A stretch of DNA of 13,141 nt from CAMENZ01 sp041854955. GTDB lineage: Bacteria; Bacillota; Clostridia; Peptostreptococcales; Anaerovoracaceae. The notes below the pieces were generated by a model. That model ran no database searches. It was not told the origin of the DNA and worked only from the letters and a program-made list of their open reading frames with translations. The translations under genes and the position numbers were made by a program. The stretch lies in NCBI GenBank assembly GCA_041854955.1, contig JBHADF010000055.1, forward strand, positions 1-13,141. The letters run 5' to 3'. Below are positions 6,738-13,059 of this stretch, one piece after another (position 1 is the stretch's first letter; every line of letters begins with the position of its first letter).

Positions 6738-7898
6738 ATGTGTGATTTCGATAAAATAGTGGAAAGAGCCTCAACAGGCGCTCTGAAATGGTCCGGAAAT
6801 ATTTTAGAAAAGAAGTTCGGAAATAGGGACGCCTTACCCATGTGGATAGCGGACATGGACTTTAAGACTGCGGAGCCTGTAATAAGGGCTCTCAAGGAAA
6901 GGGCTGAACATGGTATTTTCGGCTATAGTGAAAATAGTGATGAATTTTTTCAGTCCTGCGTCGATTGGCAAAGGAAGAGAAACGGTTGGGAGATTTCCAA
7001 GGAGTGGATTCTCTTCTCCCAAGGAGTAGTCCCGGCGCTGAACAAGATTGTTGGAGCCCTCTGCAAAAAGGGAGATGGAGTAATCGTCCAAAGTCCTGTA
7101 TACTACCCCTTCTATAGTGCCATAAAGAGCAACGGCTGCATGGTGGCAGACAACCCTTTACGGGAAACGGAGCAGGGTTATGAAATGGATTTTGAAGGCC
7201 TGGAGAAGCTGGCAAAGGCTACTGAAAACAAGCTGCTCATACTTTGCAATCCCCACAATCCTGTGGGCAGGGCCTGGAAGGAAGACGAGCTTAGAAGGCT
7301 GGGGAAAATATGCTTTGAAAACGGAGTTAAGGTGGTGGTGGATGAAATCCACGCAGATCTGGTCTACAAGCCGAGAAAACACCTTTCCTTCGGCAGCTTA
7401 GGTGATGAATTTGCACAAAATTCCGTAATATGTACGGCTCCCTCCAAGACCTTTAACATTGCGGGCCTTCAGGTATCAGATATAATCGCACCTAACCCGG
7501 AGATAAGGGATGTGTTGGTTAAGGTATTTACGGACCATCCCAACAGCTTTGCCTCCGTAGCTCAGGTTGCCGCCTATACAGAAGGTGAGGAATGGCTGGC
7601 GAAGATGCTTGAATATGTAGAAGGAAATCTGAGGTATATAGAAGGCTTCCTGAAAGAAAGATTACCGAAAGTAAAATTCAGAGTTCCGGAGGCCACCTAT
7701 TTGGCTTGGCTGGACTTCAGAGCCTATGGCCTGAGCCAGGAAGAGCTTAAGAAAAAGATGGCCTTGGATACAGGTGTGGCTCTCGATGACGGGGAAATCT
7801 TCGGTGCCGGCGGCATAGGCTTCCTTCGCCTTAATGGGGCTTGCCCGAGAAGCGTAATCCAAGATGCTATGTTGAGAATGGAAAAAATCTTTAAATAA
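6738..7898 (+). CDS. MalY/PatB-family C-S beta-lyase (cystathionine beta-lyase-like aminotransferase fold)
   Basis: This 386-residue fold-type I PLP enzyme has the same length as MalY and PatB, which cleave cystathionine and related S-conjugates to pyruvate, ammonia and a thiol. Characteristic stretches are LPMWIADMDFKTAEPV near the N-terminus, FGYSENSDEF, the SQGVVPALN segment, QSPVYYPFYSAI, LLILCNPHNPVGR, VVVDEIHADLVY, and TAPSKTFNIAGLQ with the Schiff-base Lys at about residue 237. The C-terminal segment RLNGACPRS contains the expected carboxylate-binding Arg. The ATG at 6738 follows AGGAAAGGGG by 7 bases and lies only 16 bases after the dnaJ stop, with no terminator between. It is therefore probably the last gene of the heat-shock transcript. 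Which substrate it prefers (cystathionine, cysteine or another conjugate) cannot be told from the sequence. Confidence 0.9.
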   Translation: MCDFDKIVERASTGALKWSGNILEKKFGNRDALPMWIADMDFKTAEPVIRALKERAEHGIFGYSENSDEFFQSCVDWQRKRNGWEISKEWILFSQGVVPALNKIVGALCKKGDGVIVQSPVYYPFYSAIKSNGCMVADNPLRETEQGYEMDFEGLEKLAKATENKLLILCNPHNPVGRAWKEDELRRLGKICFENGVKVVVDEIHADLVYKPRKHLSFGSLGDEFAQNSVICTAPSKTFNIAGLQVSDIIAPNPEIRDVLVKVFTDHPNSFASVAQVAAYTEGEEWLAKMLEYVEGNLRYIEGFLKERLPKVKFRVPEATYLAWLDFRAYGLSQEELKKKMALDTGVALDDGEIFGAGGIGFLRLNGACPRSVIQDAMLRMEKIFK

Positions 7899-7910
7899 AG
7901 AGAAAACCAG

Positions 7911-7954
7911 CTGTCCCTATGTGCTCCTATGGAGAGACAAGGGACAGTTTTTTT
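7911..7954 (+). terminator. Intrinsic terminator of the hrcA-dnaJ-lyase transcript
   Basis: CTGTCCCT (7911-7918) pairs with AGGGACAG (7940-7947), followed at once by seven T residues (7948-7954). The loop contains a second short dyad CTCC/GGAG (7924-7927 and 7931-7934). It starts 12 bases after the lyase stop codon and closes the heat-shock unit. Confidence 0.92.
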
Positions 7955-7966
7955 ACACAAAAAGAC

Positions 7967-7997
7967 TTGACTATACTGTAACCGTATACTTTATACT
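7967..7997 (+). promoter_or_regulatory. MerR-type promoter/operator upstream of the GPH symporter gene
   Basis: TTGACT (7967-7972) and TATACT (7992-7997) are separated by 19 bases, longer than the 17 preferred by sigma-A. In between lies an imperfect dyad, ACTATAC (7970-7976) and GTATACT (7984-7990), one mismatch from a perfect 7-bp repeat. Long spacers with a central dyad beginning at the end of the -35 box are the hallmark of promoters activated by MerR-family regulators, which untwist the DNA. No MerR gene is in this window. A second TATACT at 7985-7990 is only 12 bases from the -35 box and is unlikely to be the -10. Confidence 0.6.
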
Positions 7998-8032
7998 TGA
8001 TACAGCAAAGATATTTTGCCCAAGGAGGAGAT

Positions 8033-9412
8033 ATGCTACCTTTCAGAACTAAATTGTCCTATGGAATAGGAGGAATCAGCGATAATGCCCTGTATACTTT
8101 GACAGGAACCTATCTGATGCTGTACCTTACCACTGTAGCAGGAGTAAATCCGGCGGTGGCGGGAACCATATCGGCGGCAGGCTCTGTTTGGGAAGCGGTC
8201 ATAGGGCCGTTTATGGGCTTTAAGTCTGACATGACCATTTCGAGATATGGAAAGAGAAAACCCTTCCTCATGATGGCATCTGTGCCGGTGGCTGTGGTGA
8301 CATCTCTCCTTTTTACCAGCTTCGATGCCCCCCAGTGGGTAAAAATCCTATATTACTTATTTATGATAATATGCTTTTGGACCGCCTTTTCCTGTGAATT
8401 CGTACCCTACCTTTCCTGGGGTGCCGACTTAACTGAGGATTACAACGAGAGAACTGTATTAAGATCCTATGCCTATGTTTTCAATCAAGTGGGCATGGCC
8501 ATAGGCATGGTACTTCCTACCATCATAGTTGACTATGCCATGAATTGGGGAAGGAGTCTCCAACAATCCTGGCAGCTGGTAGGCGTATGCTGCGGCCTTT
8601 GTGCAGGCCTTTCCCTCCTGATTTGCTCCCTGACTATTCACGAAGACGATAATCCGAACTTTGTAAAGCCGGTAAAGGGAGAAAAGGCTGAGGGGATGAA
8701 CATAAAAAAGATGCTCTACGACTACAAGGGGATTTTAGGTTTAAAGCCTATAAGGTATCTGCTGGGAGCATCGGTGGTTTACCTCATTGCAAATACCATA
8801 TTTTCCTCAGACCGAGTTTATTTTATGACCTATAATTTGGGCTTGGGTAACGGCATGATAACGGTGCTCATGCTGATAATAACCTTGAGCGGCGTAGCTT
8901 TTGTACCTTTTTTAGAGAAGGCTTCAAGACGATATGATAAGAAAAATGTTTTCCTCTGTATAATAGGAACCATGGGAATGTTGATGATTTGCTTCAGATT
9001 TATAGGTGTGGAAAGCTTGACTGCATGTATAGCTCTTTGCCTCATATATTCTCTTGCAAATACGGCCTATTGGCAGCTTATGCCATCCATGATATACGAT
9101 GTCTGCGAGGTGGAGGAGCTGGAAAACGGAGAGAAAAAGACGGGGGCCATAATTTCCCTGCAGGCTTTGTCAGAATCCTTATCCATAGCCCTGGGACTGC
9201 AGGCCTTGGGAATAATTTTATCTCTGAGCGGATTTATGGAAAGGGTGCAGGTTCAGCCGGAAAAGGCTCTCCTGTGGATTGAAAACTCCTTTACTCTGAT
9301 TCCCGGCATATTTATGGTAGCTGTGGCTCTCATAATGAAAGGCTACCCCATAAACAGACAGGCCTTTGAAAAGGTATTGGAAAAGCTGGAGGAAAAAAGG
9401 AAAAAGGGCTAA
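8033..9412 (+). CDS. GPH-family (MFS) glycoside/pentoside/hexuronide:cation symporter
   Basis: This 459-residue integral membrane protein of the major facilitator superfamily has about twelve hydrophobic segments. The N-terminal stretch KLSYGIGGISDNALYTLTG, the GSVWEAVIGPFMGFKSD segment and the SRYGKRKPFLM loop between helices 2 and 3 are typical of the MelB-like GPH group. That group imports sugars or glycosides together with a proton or sodium ion. Later features are FVPYLSWGADLTEDYNERT and the cytoplasmic NGEKKTGAII segment near the C-terminus. The ATG at 8033 follows AAGGAGGAG closely (about 4 bases from AGGAGG). The alternative TTG at 7997 falls in the -10 box. It appears to be monocistronic, behind the MerR-type promoter, and no sugar-hydrolase gene lies nearby. 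The substrate is unknown. Confidence 0.85.
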   Translation: MLPFRTKLSYGIGGISDNALYTLTGTYLMLYLTTVAGVNPAVAGTISAAGSVWEAVIGPFMGFKSDMTISRYGKRKPFLMMASVPVAVVTSLLFTSFDAPQWVKILYYLFMIICFWTAFSCEFVPYLSWGADLTEDYNERTVLRSYAYVFNQVGMAIGMVLPTIIVDYAMNWGRSLQQSWQLVGVCCGLCAGLSLLICSLTIHEDDNPNFVKPVKGEKAEGMNIKKMLYDYKGILGLKPIRYLLGASVVYLIANTIFSSDRVYFMTYNLGLGNGMITVLMLIITLSGVAFVPFLEKASRRYDKKNVFLCIIGTMGMLMICFRFIGVESLTACIALCLIYSLANTAYWQLMPSMIYDVCEVEELENGEKKTGAIISLQALSESLSIALGLQALGIILSLSGFMERVQVQPEKALLWIENSFTLIPGIFMVAVALIMKGYPINRQAFEKVLEKLEEKRKKG

Positions 9413-9413
9413 G

Positions 9414-9451
9414 GTTAAGAAAAAGTTAAGAAAAATTGCGTTTATTTTAAC
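9414..9451 (+). repeat. Tandem 11-bp repeat with A/T-rich dyad after the symporter gene
   Basis: GTTAAGAAAAA occurs twice in tandem (9414-9424 and 9425-9435). Either copy can pair, with two mismatches, with TTTATTTTAAC (9441-9451). It begins right after the symporter stop codon. It may act as a weak terminator, but the stem is nearly all A-T and no clean U-tract follows, so this remains tentative. Confidence 0.35.
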
Positions 9452-9469
9452 AAAATTCTCTTATAGATA

Positions 9470-9497
9470 TTGACAATAAAAATCAAAGGAGTATTAT
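9470..9497 (+). promoter_or_regulatory. Sigma-A-type promoter of the short-chain fatty acid transporter gene
   Basis: A perfect TTGACA (9470-9475) is followed by 16 bases and TATTAT (9492-9497, 5 of 6 matches to TATAAT). The expected transcription start is near 9503-9504, giving a leader of about 60 bases before the ATG at 9563. Confidence 0.72.
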
Positions 9498-9500
9498 CAT

Positions 9501-9534
9501 ATAGGGAGCTTCTTTATGCGAGAGAAGCACCTAT
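9501..9534 (+). other. Hairpin at the 5' end of the transporter mRNA leader
   Basis: ATAGG (9501-9505) pairs with CCTAT (9530-9534), and GCTTCT (9508-9513) with AGAAGC (9523-9528), separated by a small GA/A internal loop and closed by a 9-base loop. It starts at or next to the predicted transcription start. A hairpin at the extreme 5' end can protect mRNA from decay. It could equally be a protein-binding dyad. There is no T-tract after it. Confidence 0.6.
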
Positions 9535-9562
9535 TTATACCATATTTTAAGAGGAGGTTTGT

Positions 9563-10912
9563 ATGTTTAAGAAAATTACAAACGGGTGTGTACGAGTAGT
9601 CAACAGATGGCTGCCGGATCCATTTTTATTCGCAATTATTCTGACAATCTTAGTATTCGTATTTGCTATGATTGGAACGAAGCAGGGCGCCATTCAGATG
9701 GTAGTTTCCTGGGGTAACGATGACGGCTTCTGGAAATTATTAGGATTTGCAATGCAGATGGTATTAGTGCTGGTTTTAGGCTCAGCCATGGCCTCAGCTA
9801 CCATATGCAAAAAGGCTTTAGGCTCTATTGCCGGCTTAGCCAAGGATAACAAATCCGCCATTATGGTAGTTACTTTCGTATCAACCATATGCTGCTGGTT
9901 AAACTGGGGATTCGGACTCATAGCCGGAGCACTTCTTGCGAAGGAAGTTGCAAAGCGAGTGAGGACAGTGGACTACCCTCTGCTCATAGCTTCAGCATAT
10001 TCCGGTTTCGTAATTTGGCACGCAGGCTTGTCCGGTTCCATTCCCTTACAGATTGCCAGCCCTGACGGCTATGTAATCTTAGACCAGACATACAAGGCTG
10101 CTACCAGCGAAACAATTTTCCACCCTATGAACCTGATAATGGTTGGCCTTATCTTGGTGCTCATGCCTTTCGTAAACTATGCTATGCATCCCGATAAGGA
10201 CAAGGCCATCTTGGTAAATCCCGATTTATTAAAGGACGATGAGGAAATTACCTATACTATCGATACTCCCGCTGAAAAGATTGAACATTCAAAGATTCTG
10301 TGGGTAATCACTTTAGCTCTTGGATTTGCCTTCATCATCAAATATCTTTTCTTCGATAAGCTTCCTTTGGGACTTAACATCGTAAACATGATATTCATGT
10401 TTGTGGGAATACTGTTCCATGGAGATTTGAGAAGATATGTAGATGCTATCACAGAAGCTGCATCCAGCTCCGCAGGAATCATCCTTCAGTTCCCCTTCTA
10501 TGCAGGAATCATGGGCCTTATGGTCGCTAAAAATATGGACGGTGTTTCCTTAGCAGGAATCATTTCCGACTTCTTCGTTAGCATTTCCAACGAAGTTACC
10601 TTCCCTGTATGGACATTCCTTTCCGCAGGTATCGTAAACTTCTTCGTACCTTCTGGTGGCGGACAGTGGGCTGTTCAGGGTCCTATCGTTATGCCGGCTG
10701 CTGCAAAAATGGGAGTAGAAGCAGGAAGAGCATGTATGGCTATCGCTTGGGGTGACCAGTGGACCAACATGATTCAACCCTTCTGGGCATTACCTGCCCT
10801 CGGAGTTGCCGGTTTATCCGCAAGAAATGTTATGGGCTACTGTGTAATGGTTCTTATGTTTACAGGAGTCGTAGCAGTGCTTGGCTTCCTTGCATGGGGT
10901 CTCTGGTTCTAA
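9563..10912 (+). CDS. AtoE-type short-chain fatty acid transporter
   Basis: This 449-residue protein is close in length to E. coli AtoE and is strongly hydrophobic, with many predicted membrane helices. It belongs to the short-chain fatty acid transporter family (PF02667). The N-terminus NRWLPDPFLFAIILTILVF, the segment LVLGSAMASA, CCWLNWGFGLIAGALLAKEVA, the SGFVIWHAGLSGSIPL region, and especially FVPSGGGQWAVQGPIVMPAA followed by AWGDQWTNMIQPFWALP are family signatures. A charged hydrophilic loop lies at about residues 212-237. The role is movement of acids such as acetoacetate or butyrate across the membrane. The direction in this organism is not evident. AGGAGG (9552-9557) lies 5 bases before the ATG. 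A terminator follows, and the Ptb-type gene downstream handles acyl-CoA of the same chain length range. Confidence 0.9.
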   Translation: MFKKITNGCVRVVNRWLPDPFLFAIILTILVFVFAMIGTKQGAIQMVVSWGNDDGFWKLLGFAMQMVLVLVLGSAMASATICKKALGSIAGLAKDNKSAIMVVTFVSTICCWLNWGFGLIAGALLAKEVAKRVRTVDYPLLIASAYSGFVIWHAGLSGSIPLQIASPDGYVILDQTYKAATSETIFHPMNLIMVGLILVLMPFVNYAMHPDKDKAILVNPDLLKDDEEITYTIDTPAEKIEHSKILWVITLALGFAFIIKYLFFDKLPLGLNIVNMIFMFVGILFHGDLRRYVDAITEAASSSAGIILQFPFYAGIMGLMVAKNMDGVSLAGIISDFFVSISNEVTFPVWTFLSAGIVNFFVPSGGGQWAVQGPIVMPAAAKMGVEAGRACMAIAWGDQWTNMIQPFWALPALGVAGLSARNVMGYCVMVLMFTGVVAVLGFLAWGLWF

Positions 10913-10941
10913 AGAATTGGTAAAATCAAATAAAATATATG

Positions 10942-10965
10942 GAAAAAGCCCCTTGGGGCTTTTTC
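10942..10965 (+). terminator. Intrinsic terminator after the transporter gene
   Basis: GAAAAAGCCCC (10942-10952) and GGGGCTTTTTC (10955-10965) form a strong stem with a tiny loop. The T-run is part of the descending arm and continues as CTTTG. It separates the transporter from the phosphate acyltransferase gene, whose own promoter I could not find, so partial read-through is possible. The structure is nearly symmetrical and may work in both directions. Confidence 0.88.
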
Positions 10966-11015
10966 TTTGAAAGAGAGTATCATCTTAGGAAAGGGTCTTG
11001 AGACAGGAGAAAAAC

Positions 11016-11915
11016 ATGCTGAAAAATTTTGATGAGCTGAAAACCATGGTTAGTGGAAAGGATAAAAAGTACAGATGTGTAGTGGTGGGAGCTGACGATG
11101 CCCATGCTCTTTCCTCTGTATTTGCCTTGGAAAAAGAGGGAATCATAAAGCCTATTCTGGTGGGGAACAAAGAAAGAACGGAAAATTTGCTGAAAGAGCT
11201 GGAATTTTCCTCCCGAAATTACAGCTTGGTGCCTTGTACGGAGGGGGAAAATCCGGCTGAGGTGGGAGTGGCTCTCATAAAGGCAGGAGAGGGAGATTTC
11301 CTTCTTAAGGGCCGCATGCAGACTAAGGATGTTTTAAGGCCTGTTTTGAATAAGGAAAAAGGACTCAATGCCGCCGGCTTCATGGTTCATTTCGGCCTGA
11401 TAGAGCTGAAAAACTATCACAAGCTCTTGGCCATAAGCGATAGTGCCGTAATACCTCATCCCACCCTTGAAGATAAGAAGAAAATAGCTGAGCTGGGAAT
11501 AAAAACCCTGGAAAAGCTGGGCAGGAAAGAGCCGGTGGTGGCAGCCCTTTGCGGAGTAGAGAATGCCGGCGAGAAGATGCCGGAAACCATGGACGCATTG
11601 GCCCTGTCAAAGCTGTCCGAGGAAGGCTATTTCGGTGCAGGTAGGGTCATCGGGCCTATTTCCTTCGACTTGGCCATGGACAGGGAAGCCGCTGAGGTAA
11701 AGGGCTATAATTCACCCTTTTCCGGAAATATAGATATGTTTATGGTGCCCCAGATGGTGACAGGCAATGTGATGACGAAGATGTGGAGCATGGAAGAAGG
11801 GAATATAGCGGCAGGCTGTGTAATAGGTTCCGACGTGCCCATCGCCATGACTTCTCGCAGCGCATCTACAGAGGAAAAGCTTAACTCTCTCCTTCTTTGC
11901 TGTGCCTTGGCATAG
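11016..11915 (+). CDS. Phosphate acyltransferase, probably phosphate butyryltransferase (Ptb-type)
   Basis: This 299-residue protein of the phosphate acetyl/butyryltransferase family (PF01515) has the usual Ptb length and is shorter than most Pta enzymes. The reaction is acyl-CoA plus phosphate to acyl-phosphate plus CoA, in the cytoplasm. Visible features are VVVGADDAHALSSV near the N-terminus, DFLLKGRMQTKDVLRPVL, SDSAVIPHPTLEDKKKI, RVIGPISFDLAMDREAAEVKGY, and DMFMVPQMVTGNVMTKMW, the conserved substrate-site segment. The ATG at 11016 follows AGGAG by 6 bases. An open frame reaching 10998 begins with TTG and has no ribosome binding site. Ptb genes usually stand directly before buk (butyrate kinase), but here the next genes are unrelated. 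The substrate could also be acetyl-, isobutyryl- or another short acyl-CoA. I see no promoter of its own and no clear terminator after it. Confidence 0.85.
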   Translation: MLKNFDELKTMVSGKDKKYRCVVVGADDAHALSSVFALEKEGIIKPILVGNKERTENLLKELEFSSRNYSLVPCTEGENPAEVGVALIKAGEGDFLLKGRMQTKDVLRPVLNKEKGLNAAGFMVHFGLIELKNYHKLLAISDSAVIPHPTLEDKKKIAELGIKTLEKLGRKEPVVAALCGVENAGEKMPETMDALALSKLSEEGYFGAGRVIGPISFDLAMDREAAEVKGYNSPFSGNIDMFMVPQMVTGNVMTKMWSMEEGNIAAGCVIGSDVPIAMTSRSASTEEKLNSLLLCCALA

Positions 11916-11960
11916 GCTGTGCGCGTAGGGACATGAGGCAAAAGGAAATTGACAGAAATA

Positions 11961-11989
11961 TTGCAATGCTACAGTCCTTATGTTATAAT
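11961..11989 (+). promoter_or_regulatory. Extended -10 promoter of the two small membrane-protein genes
   Basis: TGTTATAAT (11981-11989) is a perfect TATAAT with a TGn extension. TTGCAA (11961-11966, 4 of 6 matches to TTGACA) stands 17 bases upstream of the -10 hexamer. A perfect TTGACA at 11949-11954 is 29 bases away from the -10 and cannot serve with it. Transcription should start near 11996, about 35 bases before the ATG at 12031. Confidence 0.7.
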
Positions 11990-12030
11990 AACCGAGGTGT
12001 TAAAATGCACTGAGAAAGGAAGATTGAAAT

Positions 12031-12468
12031 ATGAATAGGGTTTATAAAAGAGGGATTACGAGAATGCTCATGGGTCTCATATCCGCACCTTTTGCCGGAA
12101 TTGTGGTTGCCGTTCTTCTGAGCATGTTCATCGATAACAACATGATTGCTATCGCCGCCGGAGTAATTGTCTGTCTTTTGGTAGTCTACAGCACCGTGTT
12201 TTCGGACAACGTAAGCTTTGAAATCGCGGGAACAAAATTCAGATATTACAAGGGAAAGAACCTGGTGAAGGAGTATGAACTGATAGGAGCAGCTTTGGGA
12301 TACAACGTAAAACAATCCAATTCTACAGACAGGGTTGATTTGTATATAAACGAGGATACCATCGACTGTGCCGGTATAGGCTGGTGGAAGTTTCAGGAAA
12401 TGTTTGCCGATATGGAAAGCATTTCAGGTGCAAATGTTCAGAAGATAAAAACAGGAATAAAGGAGTAA
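12031..12468 (+). CDS. Small membrane protein of unknown function, two helices plus cytoplasmic domain
   Basis: I do not recognise this 145-residue protein. It has a basic N-terminus (MNRVYKRGITR), two closely spaced membrane helices (about 12-33 and 37-57) joined by a short turn (DNN), and a soluble domain from about residue 58. Positive charges before the first helix suggest that both termini are inside. The soluble part (FEIAGTKFRYYKGKNLVKEYEL, then VDLYINED and a closing helix around WWKFQEMFADM) alternates like beta strands followed by a helix. This is reminiscent of bacterial PH-like domains on double-helix anchors, but that is only a guess. AAAGGA ends 10 bases before the ATG. It is the first gene of a bicistron; the stop is 4 bases before the next start. 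Confidence 0.8.
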   Translation: MNRVYKRGITRMLMGLISAPFAGIVVAVLLSMFIDNNMIAIAAGVIVCLLVVYSTVFSDNVSFEIAGTKFRYYKGKNLVKEYELIGAALGYNVKQSNSTDRVDLYINEDTIDCAGIGWWKFQEMFADMESISGANVQKIKTGIKE

Positions 12469-12472
12469 AAAA

Positions 12473-12949
12473 ATGGATTACAAGTATCTCTATATATATG
12501 CAGGCCTGCTTGTTGTAGGTGCAATTATTGCCATAGTAGTTTCTGTTATTAATAAGAAAAAGATGAATCGGAATTCAGAGCAGTATTTGGCTAAATATCC
12601 CAATGCTGCCAGAATCTATACTAAATCGGGAGGCATCATCGTACATGATACCATGGCCATTTACCAGGTTGACGGTGAATATCCCTGCAATTTTTCCGAC
12701 AGCTCCGGCTCAGGCACCTATGCAAAGCCCGGAACCATAAGGATAATATGCGAATACACATGGACAAGGCCGGGAGTTATGTACAAGTCGGTAACCAAGT
12801 CCACAGGTGAAACCACATTGGAGCTGGAAATTAAGCCTCGCAGAAGATATTCTCTTACATTTAACAAGAAGACTTCCGAATTTAAGTTTGACGAGATTAT
12901 GGAAGGCGAGGAAGTTATCATCAATCCGGAGCCGGAGGAAGAAGAGTAA
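12473..12949 (+). CDS. Single-pass membrane-anchored protein of unknown function
   Basis: I do not recognise this 158-residue protein. One N-terminal membrane helix (about 6-27) is followed by a basic patch (NKKKMNR), which by the positive-inside rule suggests that the remainder is cytoplasmic. The soluble part (about 45-145) is rich in beta-strand-like patterns, including ARIYTKSGGIIVHD, GTIRIICEYTW, TTLELEI and RRRYSLTFN. The tail is very acidic (PEPEEEE). There is no lipobox, so it is not a lipoprotein. AAAGGAG lies 7 bases before the ATG, overlapping the end of the upstream gene, and translation of the two is probably coupled. The two genes share the layout of an N-terminal anchor plus a small beta-rich domain and may act together. 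Confidence 0.8.
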   Translation: MDYKYLYIYAGLLVVGAIIAIVVSVINKKKMNRNSEQYLAKYPNAARIYTKSGGIIVHDTMAIYQVDGEYPCNFSDSSGSGTYAKPGTIRIICEYTWTRPGVMYKSVTKSTGETTLELEIKPRRRYSLTFNKKTSEFKFDEIMEGEEVIINPEPEEEE

Positions 12950-12976
12950 ATAAAAAATTAAATATAGGCAAAGAAA

Positions 12977-13005
12977 AAACCCGCAGGAGACACTTCTGCG
13001 GGTTT
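12977..13005 (-). terminator. Bidirectional terminator between the small membrane genes and rpsT
   Basis: AAACCCGCAG (12977-12986) pairs with CTGCGGGTTT (12996-13005). Three further inner pairs bring the stem to 13. On the minus strand it runs into CTTTTTTCTTT-like sequence, a good U-tract for the leftward rpsT transcript. On the + strand only TTTAT follows, so it is weaker for the membrane-protein bicistron. Confidence 0.85.
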
Positions 13006-13021
13006 ATGATTGCTCATCATA

Positions 13022-13040
13022 GTGCATTTAACTTATGCAC
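13022..13040 (-). other. Small stem-loop in the rpsT 3' untranslated region
   Basis: GTGCAT (13022-13027) and ATGCAC (13035-13040) form a 6-bp stem with a 7-base loop. It lies between the rpsT stop codon and the terminator hairpin. It lacks a U-tract on either side. It may stabilise or mark the 3' end of the short ribosomal-protein mRNA, or have no function. Confidence 0.45.
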
Positions 13041-13059
13041 GGGTGGGGACGGGTGAGAC

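Noticed and set aside
11949..11989. Perfect TTGACA at 11949 as -35 for the TATAAT at 11984
   Set aside because: The spacing is 29 bases, too long for any known sigma-A promoter. The extended -10 with TTGCAA at 17 bases is the better reading.
12005..12013. Two-codon ATG-CAC-TGA upstream open frame in the leader of the small membrane genes
   Set aside because: It is too short and has no ribosome binding site. It is likely chance.
13033..13058. Short direct repeat ACGGGTG in a G-rich stretch near the rpsT stop codon
   Set aside because: There are only two short copies with no array structure. Not a CRISPR or known repeat family.
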